Source: Halobiforma lacisalsi AJ5
Lineage (GTDB): Archaea > Halobacteriota > Halobacteria > Halobacteriales > Natrialbaceae
Assembly: GCF_000226975.2 (NCBI RefSeq)
Contig: NZ_CP019285.1
Coordinates: 682,001-746,000 of the forward strand
DNA: 64,000 bases
Reading direction: 5' to 3'
Shown here: one piece after another, positions 34,700-43,599 of the stretch
How the letters are laid out: every line of letters begins with the position of its first letter
Numbering within the stretch: the first letter of the stretch is position 1
Translations under genes and position numbers: made by a program
Notes under the pieces: generated by a model
What the model saw: the letters and a program-made list of their open reading frames with translations, nothing else
Database searches by the model: none
Told to the model about the DNA's origin: nothing

Positions 34700-35618
34700 C
34701 CGCGGGCAGTTCCCTGTGGCCGATGTCCCGTAACACGTCTACCGTCGACCGGATGGTCACCGGTGCGACGTCGCCAGCGTCGGCAGCGTCGGCCTGGGTG
34801 ACCGAGGGCCACTCCTCGCGGTCACCGGCCGCTTTGTAGAGACAGGCCGCGGCGACGCCGCTCGGGTTGCGCCCGCCCACGCGACCGGCCTCGATCATGG
34901 CCGTCGCGTACTCGCGGGCGCGTTTCTCGACGTCGGTGTCGAGCTCGAGTTTCGTCGCATACCGCGGGAGGTATTCGGTGGGGTCGATCGGCCCCGTCGG
35001 TAGCCCCAGTTCGCGGTTCAACGCGTCGTAGGCCGCCCGGAGTTCGCTCCCGTCCGCGCGGGCGACGTCGACGATCTCGTCGACCGTTCTGGCGATCGAC
35101 CGCGTCCGACACGTCGCGTAGATCGTCGCTGCAGCGAACCCCTCGAGAGACCGGCCCTGGAAGAGGTCGGCCGACTGGGCGGATTCGAAAAGCGCACACG
35201 CCTGTTCGCGGATGCAGTCCGGAAGGGAAAGGAGGGCGTTGACCCGTCGAATCTCTGCGAACCCATACACCTGGTTGCGCTCGGCTTTCGAGGAGATGCG
35301 CGCCCGGTTGTGCTCCCGCCGCAAGCGGGCGATCTGTCTGCGCTTTCGACCGGTGAGGCGGGCGTTGTAACTCGAGCTTGCGTTCGAACCGTAGCCGATC
35401 TCGGTCGAGAGACCGCGGTCGTGTCGGGACCGGGTCAGCGGCGCGCCGGTTCGTCGTCGGTCGATCTCCTCGTCGTCGAACGATCGCCACTCGGGACCGT
35501 GATCGATCGCGTCTTCGTCGACGACGAGACCGCACTGCTCGCAGACGATCTCGGCGTCACGGGTCCGTAGTACACCGTTGCACTCTGGGCACGTTGGAGT
35601 CGAATCGGGGTCAGCCAT
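34695..35618 (-). CDS. tfb: Transcription initiation factor TFB
   Basis: A 307-residue archaeal TFIIB homologue that joins TBP at the promoter and recruits RNA polymerase. The N-terminal zinc ribbon is 'CPECNG' and 'CEQCGLVV'; the B-reader/linker follows ('DHGPEWRSFDDEE', 'YNARLTGRKRRQIARLRRE'); two cyclin repeats contain 'SLEGFAAATIYATCRTRSIA' and 'NPSGVAAACLYKAAGDREEW', and the BRE-contacting HTH is near the C-terminus. Haloarchaea carry several tfb paralogues; which one this is cannot be said. The start at 35616-35618 places the zinc ribbon seven residues in. Confidence 0.95.
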   Translation of the reverse strand: MADPDSTPTCPECNGVLRTRDAEIVCEQCGLVVDEDAIDHGPEWRSFDDEEIDRRRTGAPLTRSRHDRGLSTEIGYGSNASSSYNARLTGRKRRQIARLRREHNRARISSKAERNQVYGFAEIRRVNALLSLPDCIREQACALFESAQSADLFQGRSLEGFAAATIYATCRTRSIARTVDEIVDVARADGSELRAAYDALNRELGLPTGPIDPTEYLPRYATKLELDTDVEKRAREYATAMIEAGRVGGRNPSGVAAACLYKAAGDREEWPSVTQADAADAGDVAPVTIRSTVDVLRDIGHRELPAD

Positions 35619-35755
35619 TGGAAATCCCCAGTATCGTTCAAACGTGGTTCCGTCCACCTATTTAATTTAATGGATTAGAATATATTAAGGTAAAAGAGGA
35701 AGAAATTATTCGTACGAGGTAGACCGAGATCCGATGGCGACGCTTATAGTCGCTA

Positions 35756-35817
35756 CTGAAAGTCGAGGCGTCCTCGATCGTACGACCGCTGTACGATCGG
35801 TGAAGGAATCGTTTCAG
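35756..35817 (+). ncRNA. Candidate structured RNA (three-way fold)
   Basis: A closing stem CTGAAA (35756-35761) / TTTCAG (35812-35817) encloses two hairpins: TCGAGG-CGT-CCTCGA (35763-35777) and CGATCGTAC with GTACGATCG around a 7-nt loop (35775-35799), which share three bases and so would compete at the junction. AT-rich promoter-like sequence (TATATTA at ~35681, CTTATA at ~35742) lies upstream. It sits in the 290-bp gap between the divergent TFB and DUF2071 genes. It could be a small RNA or part of a leader; evidence is only the symmetry. Confidence 0.3.
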
Positions 35818-35890
35818 TCGCTACTCTAGTACAATGACCATCGGAGCTGATACGCCACACGGTATTTTATGCGAGTTCCCGTGGTAGCCC

Positions 35891-35906
35891 GGGGGACGTG
35901 TCCCCC
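35891..35906 (+). promoter_or_regulatory. Hairpin directly before the DUF2071 start codon
   Basis: GGGGGA-CGTG-TCCCCC forms a 6-bp stem with a 4-nt loop, ending 2 nt before the ATG. A TATA-like TATTTTA at about 35872-35878 would start transcription inside or next to it. If transcribed, it would hide the start codon; as DNA it could be an operator at the transcription start. Confidence 0.45.
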
Positions 35907-35908
35907 AG

Positions 35909-36682
35909 ATGAACGATAGCGAGCCAGACGTTCCGGACGAACAGGGAAGCGCGAGCGGAAGTCGGTCGACGCCGCGAGCGCCCCACGTCGCAGCGATGAC
36001 CTGGCGGGACGGGCTGTTCGCCCACTGGCCCGTCGACCCCGGCGACCTGCGCCCGCACGTGCCGGATCAGGTGACCCTCGAGACCCGGGACGGACGGGCC
36101 TGGGTGAGCGTGTTGCCGTTCGTACTCGCCGACGTCGGCCTCCGCGGATCGCCGTCGATCGTGCGGACCGCCTTCCCGGAACTCAACGTTCGGACCTACG
36201 TCCGGTACGGCGGCGACTCCGGCCTGTTCTTCTTCAGCATCGACGTGGGTGATTCGGTTATAGCGTCCCTGGTCCGACGGACGACGCGGTTACCGGTCAG
36301 GTACGCCCGGATGCGGATCGGGGCCGACGGGAACGAGGTGGCGTTCTCGAGTCGCCGCTCGCGGTATCGGACCGTGTCGGGCGCGGGCGAGGCCCGGTTC
36401 GACGCGACCTACGGGCCGACCGGGGAGACGTTCAGGGCCGACCACGGGACGCTCGAGTACTGGCTCACCGAGCGCCGACGGTTCTACGCACCGGAGCGGC
36501 AGGGCGTCCTGACGGGCGAGATCGCCCACGATCGGTGGCCGTTGCGGCCGGCGGAGGTGACGATCCACGAGAACACGCTGTTCGAGGCGAACGGATTACC
36601 GGAGCCAGAGGGGGAGCCGGTCTGTTACTTCTGTGGCGAACTCGAGATGACGGGGTCGATTCCGAGACGGTTGCAGGGCTGA
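35909..36682 (+). CDS. DUF2071 (YqjF-like) protein
   Basis: A 257-residue protein of the DUF2071/YqjF family: 'MTWRDGLFAHWPVDPGDLRP', 'VPDQVTLETRDGRAWVSVLP', 'FPELNVRTYVRYGGDSGLFF', 'RYRTVSGAGEARFDATY' and 'EYWLTERRRFYAP' are the conserved blocks. The family fold resembles acetoacetate decarboxylase, but no activity is established. The first ~25 residues are a disordered acidic extension; a later start is possible but not needed. It ends 10 bp from the convergent alanine-dehydrogenase-like gene. Confidence 0.87.
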   Translation: MNDSEPDVPDEQGSASGSRSTPRAPHVAAMTWRDGLFAHWPVDPGDLRPHVPDQVTLETRDGRAWVSVLPFVLADVGLRGSPSIVRTAFPELNVRTYVRYGGDSGLFFFSIDVGDSVIASLVRRTTRLPVRYARMRIGADGNEVAFSSRRSRYRTVSGAGEARFDATYGPTGETFRADHGTLEYWLTERRRFYAPERQGVLTGEIAHDRWPLRPAEVTIHENTLFEANGLPEPEGEPVCYFCGELEMTGSIPRRLQG

Positions 36683-36692
36683 CCGTTCAGGG

Positions 36693-37688
36693 TCAGACGT
36701 CGTCGGTATCGATCAGGCCGAACGACGTTCCGTTGTCGTTCTCGAGCGCCTGCTCGTAGACGACGTGGGCGGCGGCGACGTCCTGGATGGCGAGACCGGT
36801 GGAGTCGAAGACGGTGACGCCGGTGTCGTCGCCGCGGGCCTCCTTCGCACCGACGACGAGTTCGCCGATCTCGGCGTAGATGTCCTCGTCGTCGAGGACC
36901 CCCTCGTGGTACGGGACGTTGATCTCGCCCGAGTGGGTACACTGCTCGTGGTCATCGATGACGATGCGGGCGGCGAGCAGCAGGTCGTCGGCGAGTTCGT
37001 GTTTGCCCTCGGCGTCGGCACCCATCGCGTTGATGTGGGTGTGCTCCGCGACGTCGTCGGGGCCGACGATGGGGTCCTCGACCGGCGTCACCGTCGAGAG
37101 AACGTCGCAGTGGCCGGCCTCCGAGATCGACCCGGCGCGGACGTCGAAGCGGTCGTCGAAGGTGTCGATGAAGGCCCGGGTACGCTCCTCGTCCTTGTCG
37201 GCGACGACGACTTCCTCGATCGGGCGGATCTCGCTGATCGCCTCGAGTTGGGTGTAGGACTGGACGCCGGCCCCGACGATCCCCATGGAGGTGGCGTCTT
37301 CGACGGCGAGGTAGTCAGTGGCGACGGCCGCGGCGGCGCCGGTGCGTTTCATCGTCAGCGCCGTGCCGTCGATGATCGCGAGGGGGACGGCCGTTTCGGG
37401 ATCGGAGTAGATCATCGTCCCGAGGACGGTCGGCAGATCGTGCTTTTCGGGGTTGTCCGGGTGGACGTTGACCCACTTCAGGCCTGCGGCATCCCACTCG
37501 CCCGTATCGAGGTACGCGGGCATCGAGCGGAAGTCCCCGTTGTACTGGGGCAGATCGATGTAGGACTTGGCTGGCATCTGGGAGTCGCCGCGCTCGAACG
37601 CGCCGAAGGCCTCCTCCACCGCGTCGATTACGGCGGCCATTCGGGCATTCTCGTCGACGTCGTCGCTGTCCAAAAGGAGCGTGTTCAT
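36693..37688 (-). CDS. Alanine dehydrogenase / ornithine cyclodeaminase-family enzyme
   Basis: A 331-residue NAD-dependent enzyme of the OCD/mu-crystallin family. Visible features are the substrate-side 'MPAKSYIDLPQYNGDFRSMP', the conserved 'AAGLKWVNVHPDNP', 'AIIDGTALTMKRTGAAAAVA' and the Rossmann motif 'MGIVGAGVQSYTQLEAI'. 'HINAMGADAEGKHEL' is also typical. Archaeal members act as alanine dehydrogenases (pyruvate + ammonia to alanine), others as ornithine cyclodeaminase or imine reductases; the 'MKRTGA' block and length fit archaeal alanine dehydrogenase best, but this is not proof. The ATG at 37686-37688 was chosen at the conserved start; the upstream frame is arginine-rich. Confidence 0.85.
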   Translation of the reverse strand: MNTLLLDSDDVDENARMAAVIDAVEEAFGAFERGDSQMPAKSYIDLPQYNGDFRSMPAYLDTGEWDAAGLKWVNVHPDNPEKHDLPTVLGTMIYSDPETAVPLAIIDGTALTMKRTGAAAAVATDYLAVEDATSMGIVGAGVQSYTQLEAISEIRPIEEVVVADKDEERTRAFIDTFDDRFDVRAGSISEAGHCDVLSTVTPVEDPIVGPDDVAEHTHINAMGADAEGKHELADDLLLAARIVIDDHEQCTHSGEINVPYHEGVLDDEDIYAEIGELVVGAKEARGDDTGVTVFDSTGLAIQDVAAAHVVYEQALENDNGTSFGLIDTDDV

Positions 37689-37969
37689 ATCGGCGAGTAT
37701 TGCGGGCGGGTACTTAAGTCGTACTGACCGTCGCCGGCACGGACCTGTGACGGCACCGATATCGCGGCGGGAGAGATCGGGATCCGGGAGCCGATCGCGA
37801 ACCGAGAAGGCGTGCCGGCGCTGGGGCCGACGCCGGCAACGGAAGGGCCGTCGCAATCGATCGTCGGAGTCGACGCGAACGGTACGTCGGTAGTCGAAAG
37901 GAAAAGTGGATTCGTAAGGACGGAAACGACGGTCGTCTGCAGATTAGTGGTACGGCGTGGCCGGACGGC

Positions 37970-39646
37970 TTACATCATGCCGCCCATGCCGCCGCCCATA
38001 CCGCCCATGCCGCCCATGCCGCCGCCGGGGCCGCCGGGCATCTCCTCGTCGTCGTCGTTGTCCTCGACGGCGAGGTCGCCAGCGGCGATGACGTCGTCGA
38101 TGCGCAGCAGCATGACAGCGGCTTCGGTGGCCGACTCGATGGCCTGAGTCTTCACGCGCAGGGGCTCGTAGACGCCTTCCTCGGCCATGTCGATCGTGTC
38201 GCCGGTGTAGGCGTCCAGGCCGGCGGACTCGTTGCCACCGTCGTGGTCGGCGCGCAGCTCGACCAGCGAGTCGATGGGGTCCAGCCCGGCGTTCTCGGCC
38301 AGCGTACGCGGGATGACCTCGAGCGCGTCCGCGAAGGCTTCGACGGCCAGCTGTTCGCGGCCGCCGACGGAGTCGGCGTAGTCACGCAGGGAAAGCGAGA
38401 GGTCGACCTCGGGGGCGCCGCCGCCCGCGAGGACCTTGCCGTCCTCGAGGGTCGTTCGCACCACACCGAGGGAGTCCTCGATGGCGCGGTCGACCTCGTC
38501 GATGACGTGTTCGGTGCCACCGCGCAGGATCAGGGTGACGGCCTTGGCGTCCTCGACGTCCTCGACGAAGATGCGCTGGTCGCCGGCGATCTCCTTCTGG
38601 GCGACACTGCCCGCGAAGCCGAGGTCCTCCTCGGCGAGGTCAGCGGCCGTGGAGACGGGCGTCGCGCCGGTCGAGCGGGCCAGCTGGCTCTGGTCGCTGG
38701 ACTTGACGCGGCGGACCGCGATGATGCCCTCCTGGGCGAGGTAGTGCTGGGCCATGTCGTCGATGCCGCCATCGACGAAGACGACGTCGGCACCGGCGTC
38801 GGCGATCTCATCGACCATTTCCTGGAGCTGCTGTTCCTCCTGCTCGAGGAACTGCTCGAGCTGGTCGGGGTCGGTGACGTTGACCTCGGCGTCGATCTCG
38901 GTCTCCTTGACCTCGAGGTCGCCGTCGATGATCGCAACCGAGGCGTCCTCGACGAAGTACGGCATGTTCTCGGAGACGCGCTCCTTGTCGACGATGACGC
39001 CCTCGACGAGTTCGGACTCGTCGATGGAGCCGCCGACGACCTTCTCGACGCTGATGTTGTCGGTGTCGACCTCACCGTCGTCGGCGACGGTGCTGACGGC
39101 CTCGACGACGAGGTTCGAGAGGAGGTCGCGAGCGCTCTCGGCGCCTTTGCCCGTCATCGCCGTGGCGGCGATCTGCTCGAGGATCTCCTCGTCGTCCTCG
39201 TCGACGTCGACCGCGATCTCTTCGAGGGCCTCGGTGGCCTCCTCGGCGGCCTGGCGGTACCCCTGGGCGAGGGTGGTCGCGTGGATGTCCTGCTCTAAGA
39301 GGTCCTCGGCCTGGCTGAGGAGTTCGCCGGCGATGACGACGGCGCTCGTGGTCCCGTCGCCGACTTCGTCCTCCTGGGTCTCGGCGACTTCGACGATCAT
39401 GTCGGCCGCCGGGTGGTCGATCTCCATTTCCGAGAGGAGCGTGACGCCGTCGTTCGTGACGATGACGTTGCCCGTCGAGTCGACGAGCATCTTGTCCATC
39501 CCCTTCGGACCGAGGGTGGTCCGTACGGATTCGGCCACGGCTTTCCCGGCCTGAATGTTCATCGATTGCGCGTCCTTGCCGGAAGTCCGCTGACTGTCCT
39601 CCGAGAGAACGATAAGGGGCTGGTTGCCCATCTGCTGTTGTGCCAT
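37970..39646 (-). CDS. thsA: Thermosome subunit (group II chaperonin)
   Basis: A 558-residue CCT/TRiC-type chaperonin subunit forming a double ring that folds proteins with ATP. Motifs: '[17 protein letters not shown]', '[19 protein letters not shown]', the catalytic '[12 protein letters not shown]', the apical '[18 protein letters not shown]', and '[20 protein letters not shown]'. The C-terminus is a Gly-Met-rich repeat tail typical of thermosomes. Haloarchaea have two or three paralogues; the alpha-type label is provisional. A strong BRE-TATA promoter lies upstream. Confidence 0.97.
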   Translation of the reverse strand: MAQQQMGNQPLIVLSEDSQRTSGKDAQSMNIQAGKAVAESVRTTLGPKGMDKMLVDSTGNVIVTNDGVTLLSEMEIDHPAADMIVEVAETQEDEVGDGTTSAVVIAGELLSQAEDLLEQDIHATTLAQGYRQAAEEATEALEEIAVDVDEDDEEILEQIAATAMTGKGAESARDLLSNLVVEAVSTVADDGEVDTDNISVEKVVGGSIDESELVEGVIVDKERVSENMPYFVEDASVAIIDGDLEVKETEIDAEVNVTDPDQLEQFLEQEEQQLQEMVDEIADAGADVVFVDGGIDDMAQHYLAQEGIIAVRRVKSSDQSQLARSTGATPVSTAADLAEEDLGFAGSVAQKEIAGDQRIFVEDVEDAKAVTLILRGGTEHVIDEVDRAIEDSLGVVRTTLEDGKVLAGGGAPEVDLSLSLRDYADSVGGREQLAVEAFADALEVIPRTLAENAGLDPIDSLVELRADHDGGNESAGLDAYTGDTIDMAEEGVYEPLRVKTQAIESATEAAVMLLRIDDVIAAGDLAVEDNDDDEEMPGGPGGGMGGMGGMGGGMGGMM

Positions 39647-39673
39647 AGTCGTCCGAAGGATTGATTGCTATTC

Positions 39674-39690
39674 TATATAAATCTTTTGGA
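39674..39690 (-). promoter_or_regulatory. BRE/TATA promoter of the thermosome gene
   Basis: On the minus strand an A-rich CCAAAAG-type BRE (about 39684-39690) is followed at once by ATTTATATA (39674-39682), some 28-36 nt before the ATG. This is among the closest matches to a full archaeal promoter in the window and fits a strongly expressed, heat-inducible gene with a leader of only a few bases. Confidence 0.7.
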
Positions 39691-39894
39691 GATGCGAACA
39701 CCAAACCGCCGGACGGGGGCGGGAAAGTGTGTGACCGAGAAACATGGCAGGTCGTTTATTTCCGACCCGACGCGTCGAGTCGGGATCGAAGCGCTCGAAG
39801 GGGAGAGAAGGTCGCTCGGTTCAGGAAAAACGAAGCGGCAGACGACCGGGACCGGATCGGCGCCGTCACGGCTCGAGTCGGCGCAACCGCGTCG

Positions 39895-40452
39895 TCAGGA
39901 CTGGCCACCGGGGAACCGGTGGTACTCCATCCCCTGGTGTTTCATCTCGTTGTGTCGCTCCTCGAGGAACGAGTAGACCGCACCGTGGGGAGCCCCGTCG
40001 AGAAGCATCTCGGCGGCGGTACGGACGGCGTCGACCTCCTCGGGCGCGCCGATGATGCCGAGCGTCGAGCCGTAGATGACGACCGAGGCACCGGTGAGTT
40101 CCTCCATCAGTTCGCGGGTACGGCCACCTTCGCCGATGAGCCGGCCCTTGTGTCGCTGGAGGTCGTTCTTGTTGCGGGCGGCCGCGTCGATGTCGACGAC
40201 GTCGAACATCATCATCTCGTTCTCGAGCAGGCGCAGTGCCTCCTCGGGAGCGAAGCCGCGACCGATCGCACGGACGATCTCCGGACCCTTGAGGCCGAGA
40301 ACCGGGTCGCCGACGGTTTCGACCGCGACGGAGCCGTTCTCGGAATCGATGTCGAGACGAACTTCGGCTTCGGACTCGATTTCCCGCATCGTCTCGCCGC
40401 CTTCGCCGATGAGAACGCCGATTCGGTCCTGCGGAATCTTCACGTGCTGCAT
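39895..40452 (-). CDS. KH-domain RNA-binding protein (Pno1/Krr1-like)
   Basis: A 185-residue protein with two KH domains: KH1 around 'IGVLIGEGGETMREIE' and KH2 around 'HKGRLIGEGGRTRELMEEL'. The linker 'GRGFAPEEALRLLE' and 'MMMFDVVDI' are typical of archaeal Pno1/Dim2 (Krr1) proteins, which bind the 3' end of pre-16S rRNA and act with Rio kinases in small-subunit maturation. A rio1 gene lies 7 kb away in this window, not adjacent. A TTTAA box on the minus strand near 40478-40484 supports the start at 40452. Confidence 0.9.
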   Translation of the reverse strand: MQHVKIPQDRIGVLIGEGGETMREIESEAEVRLDIDSENGSVAVETVGDPVLGLKGPEIVRAIGRGFAPEEALRLLENEMMMFDVVDIDAAARNKNDLQRHKGRLIGEGGRTRELMEELTGASVVIYGSTLGIIGAPEEVDAVRTAAEMLLDGAPHGAVYSFLEERHNEMKHQGMEYHRFPGGQS

Positions 40453-40520
40453 ATATCCTCCGTAGTGGCTCGGCGAGTTTAAGCGCTTGGTCCCGTCCCT
40501 CGACGATCGAAACCCGCTGG

Positions 40521-41024
40521 CTACTCGAGTACCGACCGGAACCGGATCGACTCCGAGAGGGTGTCGAGGATCGCGACGGTTCGATCGTCGTCCGCCGTCG
40601 TCGGGAAGTGTGCGCCGGGGTTGACGACCGTCGTGCGGCCGTCATCGCGCAGTTCGGCGACGTGGTGGTGACCGTAGCAGACGACGTCGTACTCCTCCGC
40701 GGCGGCGACGGCCTCTACCTCGGCTTTCGACTCGCCGTGCAGCGCCGCGATCGAGAGGCCGTCGAACTCGAGGTCGGCGAACCGGCCGTGGAGTTCGCTC
40801 TCGCCACCCAGCGAATCGAACGCAGCCTGCAGGTTACGCGCGTCGCCGTCGTTGTTCCCGAGGACCCCGTGGAGTTCGAACTCGTCGAAATAGGGCGGGA
40901 TCAGCGGCGCGACGAAGTCCCCGCAGTGGACGACGATTTCGACGCCCTCCTCGGCGAAGATTTCGGTCGCGCGTTCGGTAGCCTCGACGTTGTCGTGGGT
41001 GTCGGACACGATACCGATGTTCAT
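40521..41024 (-). CDS. Metallophosphoesterase (YfcE/MJ0936 family)
   Basis: A 167-residue phosphodiesterase. The two-metal site is visible as 'GIVSDTHDN' (Asp, His), 'VVHCGDFV' (Asp), 'VLGNNDGD' (Asn), 'ALHGESKAE' (His) and 'CYGHHHVA' (His-His). MJ0936-type enzymes hydrolyse phosphodiesters in vitro; the natural substrate is not established. The ATG at 41022-41024 was preferred over a TTG two codons upstream. Confidence 0.9.
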   Translation of the reverse strand: MNIGIVSDTHDNVEATERATEIFAEEGVEIVVHCGDFVAPLIPPYFDEFELHGVLGNNDGDARNLQAAFDSLGGESELHGRFADLEFDGLSIAALHGESKAEVEAVAAAEEYDVVCYGHHHVAELRDDGRTTVVNPGAHFPTTADDDRTVAILDTLSESIRFRSVLE

Positions 41025-41078
41025 ACGCAAAGAGGTGCCGGCGAACCACTAAGGAGTTCGGGGGGGCCGTCGAACCAG

Positions 41079-42326
41079 CTATCCGAGTATCGACGGAACG
41101 CCGGCCCGCTCGAGCGCCCGGCGACGCTCGGCGTCCGTCAGCCGGTACGGCTCGAGTTCGGTCGCCAGTTCATCCAACTTCCCTCGGCGGCGCTGGTGGG
41201 CCGCGAGGAAGTCGGTGATCCGCTCGATCGCGATCGCCTTGAGTTCGCCGCTGAGCAGGTCGCCCGCACGATACCGCTCGGCGATCCGCTCGAGGTCGTC
41301 GTCCGGTTCGAAGCAGTACCGGAGGTACTGGAAGAGGACGTCGACCGACGGGTCGCCGCCCTTCTCGCGGTGTTCCTCGAGGGTCGCCCGACCGCCAGTG
41401 TAGGCGTGATCCCGGATCGTCTCGGCGACGGTCTCGGGATCGTCGGCGAGGCCGATCGACGGCGCGTCCCCGGAGGAGCTCATCTTGCCCGGCCCCTCGA
41501 GGCTCGGGAGGAACCGTCCGAGCAGCGCCCCTGGCTTCTCGACGGGCAGCGACTCCTTGGCGGCGACGTCGCGACAGACCCGGACGTGGGGGTCCTGGTC
41601 GATGGCGACGGGGACGAGCGTCGGCTGGCGGCCCGCGACGAGTTGCGGCAGGAGGAGATGCGCCGCCTGCACTGCGGGGTAGAACTGCAGTCCGACCGTC
41701 CCCTGCTGGCCGTAGACCGCCTCGACGGTGGCCGGCGTGAGGTACTCCGCGAGACGGACTGCGAGCGGATAGATCAGGTCGGCGTCGGCGGTGTCGACGA
41801 CGATCCGCGTCCGCTCGGGATCGAAGCCGACGGCGAGGATGTCACGGAGGTTGTCGCGCGTGTGCTCGCCGATAGCCTCGAACGACCCCTCCTTCGCGAG
41901 GAACTTCTCGTCGTCCGAGAGCGGAACGTAGACCGTCGCGCCCGTCTCCCGCTGGAGGTGCTTCGCGAGGTACAGCGGCAGGACGTGCCCGAGGTGCATC
42001 GGTCCCGACGGACCGCGGCCGGTAACGATCGCGTGCGGGTCGCCGGATTCGGCAGCCTCGAGGTAGCGGTCGACGTCCCGGCCCGCGTAGAAGAACCCGC
42101 GGCGGATCGCGGGGTGATCCGGGAACCGCTCGACCCGATCGGCGGTCAGCGGTTCGGCCCCGAACCGCTCGAGGAGTTTCTCGTAGTCGATCGTTCCCTC
42201 GACGGCGTAGGGCGTGACGGTGAACGCCTGCTCGTCGGCGGGGTTCGCGGTCGGGTCGGTCGGCGTTTCGCGAGCGGTACGATCGGAATCCGTGTCGTCG
42301 TGATCGGTGTCGTCGGAGTCGGACAT
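41079..42326 (-). CDS. trpS: Tryptophanyl-tRNA synthetase
   Basis: Charges tRNA-Trp with tryptophan. The 415-residue class I enzyme has the HIGH-like motif 'GPSGPMHLGHVLPLYLAK', the tryptophan-pocket region 'YGQQGTVGLQFYPAVQAAHL', 'VPVAIDQDPHVRVCRDVA' and the KMSKS-like 'GPGKMSSSGD'. The N-terminal ~35 residues are a Asp/Thr-rich haloarchaeal extension. The ATG at 42324-42326 was chosen because everything upstream in frame is arginine-rich. TyrRS is the nearest alternative, but the motifs and 'DQDPH' favour TrpRS. Confidence 0.93.
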   Translation of the reverse strand: MSDSDDTDHDDTDSDRTARETPTDPTANPADEQAFTVTPYAVEGTIDYEKLLERFGAEPLTADRVERFPDHPAIRRGFFYAGRDVDRYLEAAESGDPHAIVTGRGPSGPMHLGHVLPLYLAKHLQRETGATVYVPLSDDEKFLAKEGSFEAIGEHTRDNLRDILAVGFDPERTRIVVDTADADLIYPLAVRLAEYLTPATVEAVYGQQGTVGLQFYPAVQAAHLLLPQLVAGRQPTLVPVAIDQDPHVRVCRDVAAKESLPVEKPGALLGRFLPSLEGPGKMSSSGDAPSIGLADDPETVAETIRDHAYTGGRATLEEHREKGGDPSVDVLFQYLRYCFEPDDDLERIAERYRAGDLLSGELKAIAIERITDFLAAHQRRRGKLDELATELEPYRLTDAERRRALERAGVPSILG

Positions 42327-42439
42327 TCGTCTGGAGCGTCGGTCGACAGTCTGGGAGCGATCCGGAACCGGGAGAACACGGAGGGAGCGCCCGCCCGACG
42401 GCCGACGGGTTAGGCCGCGCCGTCCGCCGCGACGACACT

Positions 42440-42485
42440 GTCCGCTCTCGAGGGGTGCAGGCGCCACCGGCGCTCGAGAGCGGAC
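42440..42485. terminator. Long inverted repeat, possible terminator
   Basis: Thirteen-base perfect arms GTCCGCTCTCGAG and CTCGAGAGCGGAC enclose a 20-nt loop that can itself pair (GGTG/CACC). It lies 119 nt downstream of the acyltransferase-like gene and 114 nt upstream of trpS, both on the minus strand. Archaeal terminators are usually T-rich and no T run follows, so this may be an RNA-processing or protein-binding site instead. Confidence 0.4.
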
Positions 42486-42603
42486 GTCACGGGTGCCCGT
42501 TCGACCCTCGGTCTGTTGAAACTTTCGCCGGGCGGCGCGTCGTCGGACGGGCAGTTCGGTGGGCAGTTGACGAGGGCGAAGGGGTCGTCCCGCTAGACGG
42601 CGA

Positions 42604-43401
42604 TCAGAGGTCGTCCGGTTCGGGTATTCCGTGTGCGTCTTCGATGAGTTCCCGTAATCGTCCCGTGAATCTGGTCGCGGTTGCACCGTCGACGACGTCG
42701 TGATCGAACGTCACCGTGAGATTCAGGATCTCCCGCGGCGAAAGCTCTCCGTCGATGTATCGGGGCTTCGTGTCGATCCCGCCGACGGTCAACTGGACGG
42801 TGTAGTTCGTCGGGGTGACCGCCCAACCGCTTCCCCCGCCGAACATGCCGATGGACGTCACGGCGACGGTGCCCGCCATCCCTTTCCATCGCTTCGGGAA
42901 CAACTGCGGGAGACGCCAGAGCTGTCGTCGGACGATTCCGGGGAGTCGGAGCGCGAGTGTACTCCGTCGCGGGAGTGCCGTCGGATCCGAGGACTCCTGT
43001 GCGGTTCGGATCTCGTCGTGAACCGACCGCAGCGATCGTCGATTCGTCGCCCGCACGACGTGGGGAACCCCTAACTGCTCGCCATGGATCGTCGTCTCGA
43101 CGAGGACGTTCACGTCCACGTCGTCGAAGACGTGAATGCGACCTCGCCAGTCCCGATATGCGTTGCTCTCGGGATGATCTTCGATGGCGCGCCCCAGACA
43201 GAACACGACGAATCCGGTGAACGAGAGGGTCTCGTCGGTTTGCTCCGCTATGGTCCGAATCCGCTCTCTGGCCTCGGTAACGTCCACTTCGACGAGGCCA
43301 TGGACGTTGCTCCGGGAGCCCGCTATTCGCATGTAATCGACCGTCCCGCGACGACGCGTGGAAGACGGGCGGACTCGATCGCCCTCGTTGTGCATACCCA
43401 T
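42604..43401 (-). CDS. E2-like 2-oxoacid dehydrogenase acyltransferase, catalytic domain only
   Basis: A 265-residue protein matching the catalytic domain of dihydrolipoamide acyltransferases: 'SRSNVHGLVEVDVTEARER', 'FTGFVVFCLGRAIEDHPE', 'LVETTIHGEQLGVPHVVRA', and the active-site 'TFDHDVVDGATATRF' with the HxxxDG motif. It lacks the lipoyl and subunit-binding domains that full E2 proteins (usually above 400 residues) carry, and no E1 or E3 gene is nearby. It may be an acyltransferase using other thioesters. The ATG at 43399-43401 follows a GATATAG box about 40 nt upstream; an ATG two codons later is also possible. Confidence 0.8.
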   Translation of the reverse strand: MGMHNEGDRVRPSSTRRRGTVDYMRIAGSRSNVHGLVEVDVTEARERIRTIAEQTDETLSFTGFVVFCLGRAIEDHPESNAYRDWRGRIHVFDDVDVNVLVETTIHGEQLGVPHVVRATNRRSLRSVHDEIRTAQESSDPTALPRRSTLALRLPGIVRRQLWRLPQLFPKRWKGMAGTVAVTSIGMFGGGSGWAVTPTNYTVQLTVGGIDTKPRYIDGELSPREILNLTVTFDHDVVDGATATRFTGRLRELIEDAHGIPEPDDL

Positions 43402-43599
43402 CGTTCGTCCGGGCGGCCCATACCACTTGACGCCGCAGGCTATATCGGTGCGAACAGCAGTTTCCGGGGTGCAATGCTGACGATTATCTCCAGTCGAATA
43501 TTTCAGCTCGAGCACCGGTTGGAGTCCCTGTCAGTCCGTCCGCCTGGAAAAATGATTGATCTACCGCTCGAGCGAAGACGGACGTGTCCGACACCAATC

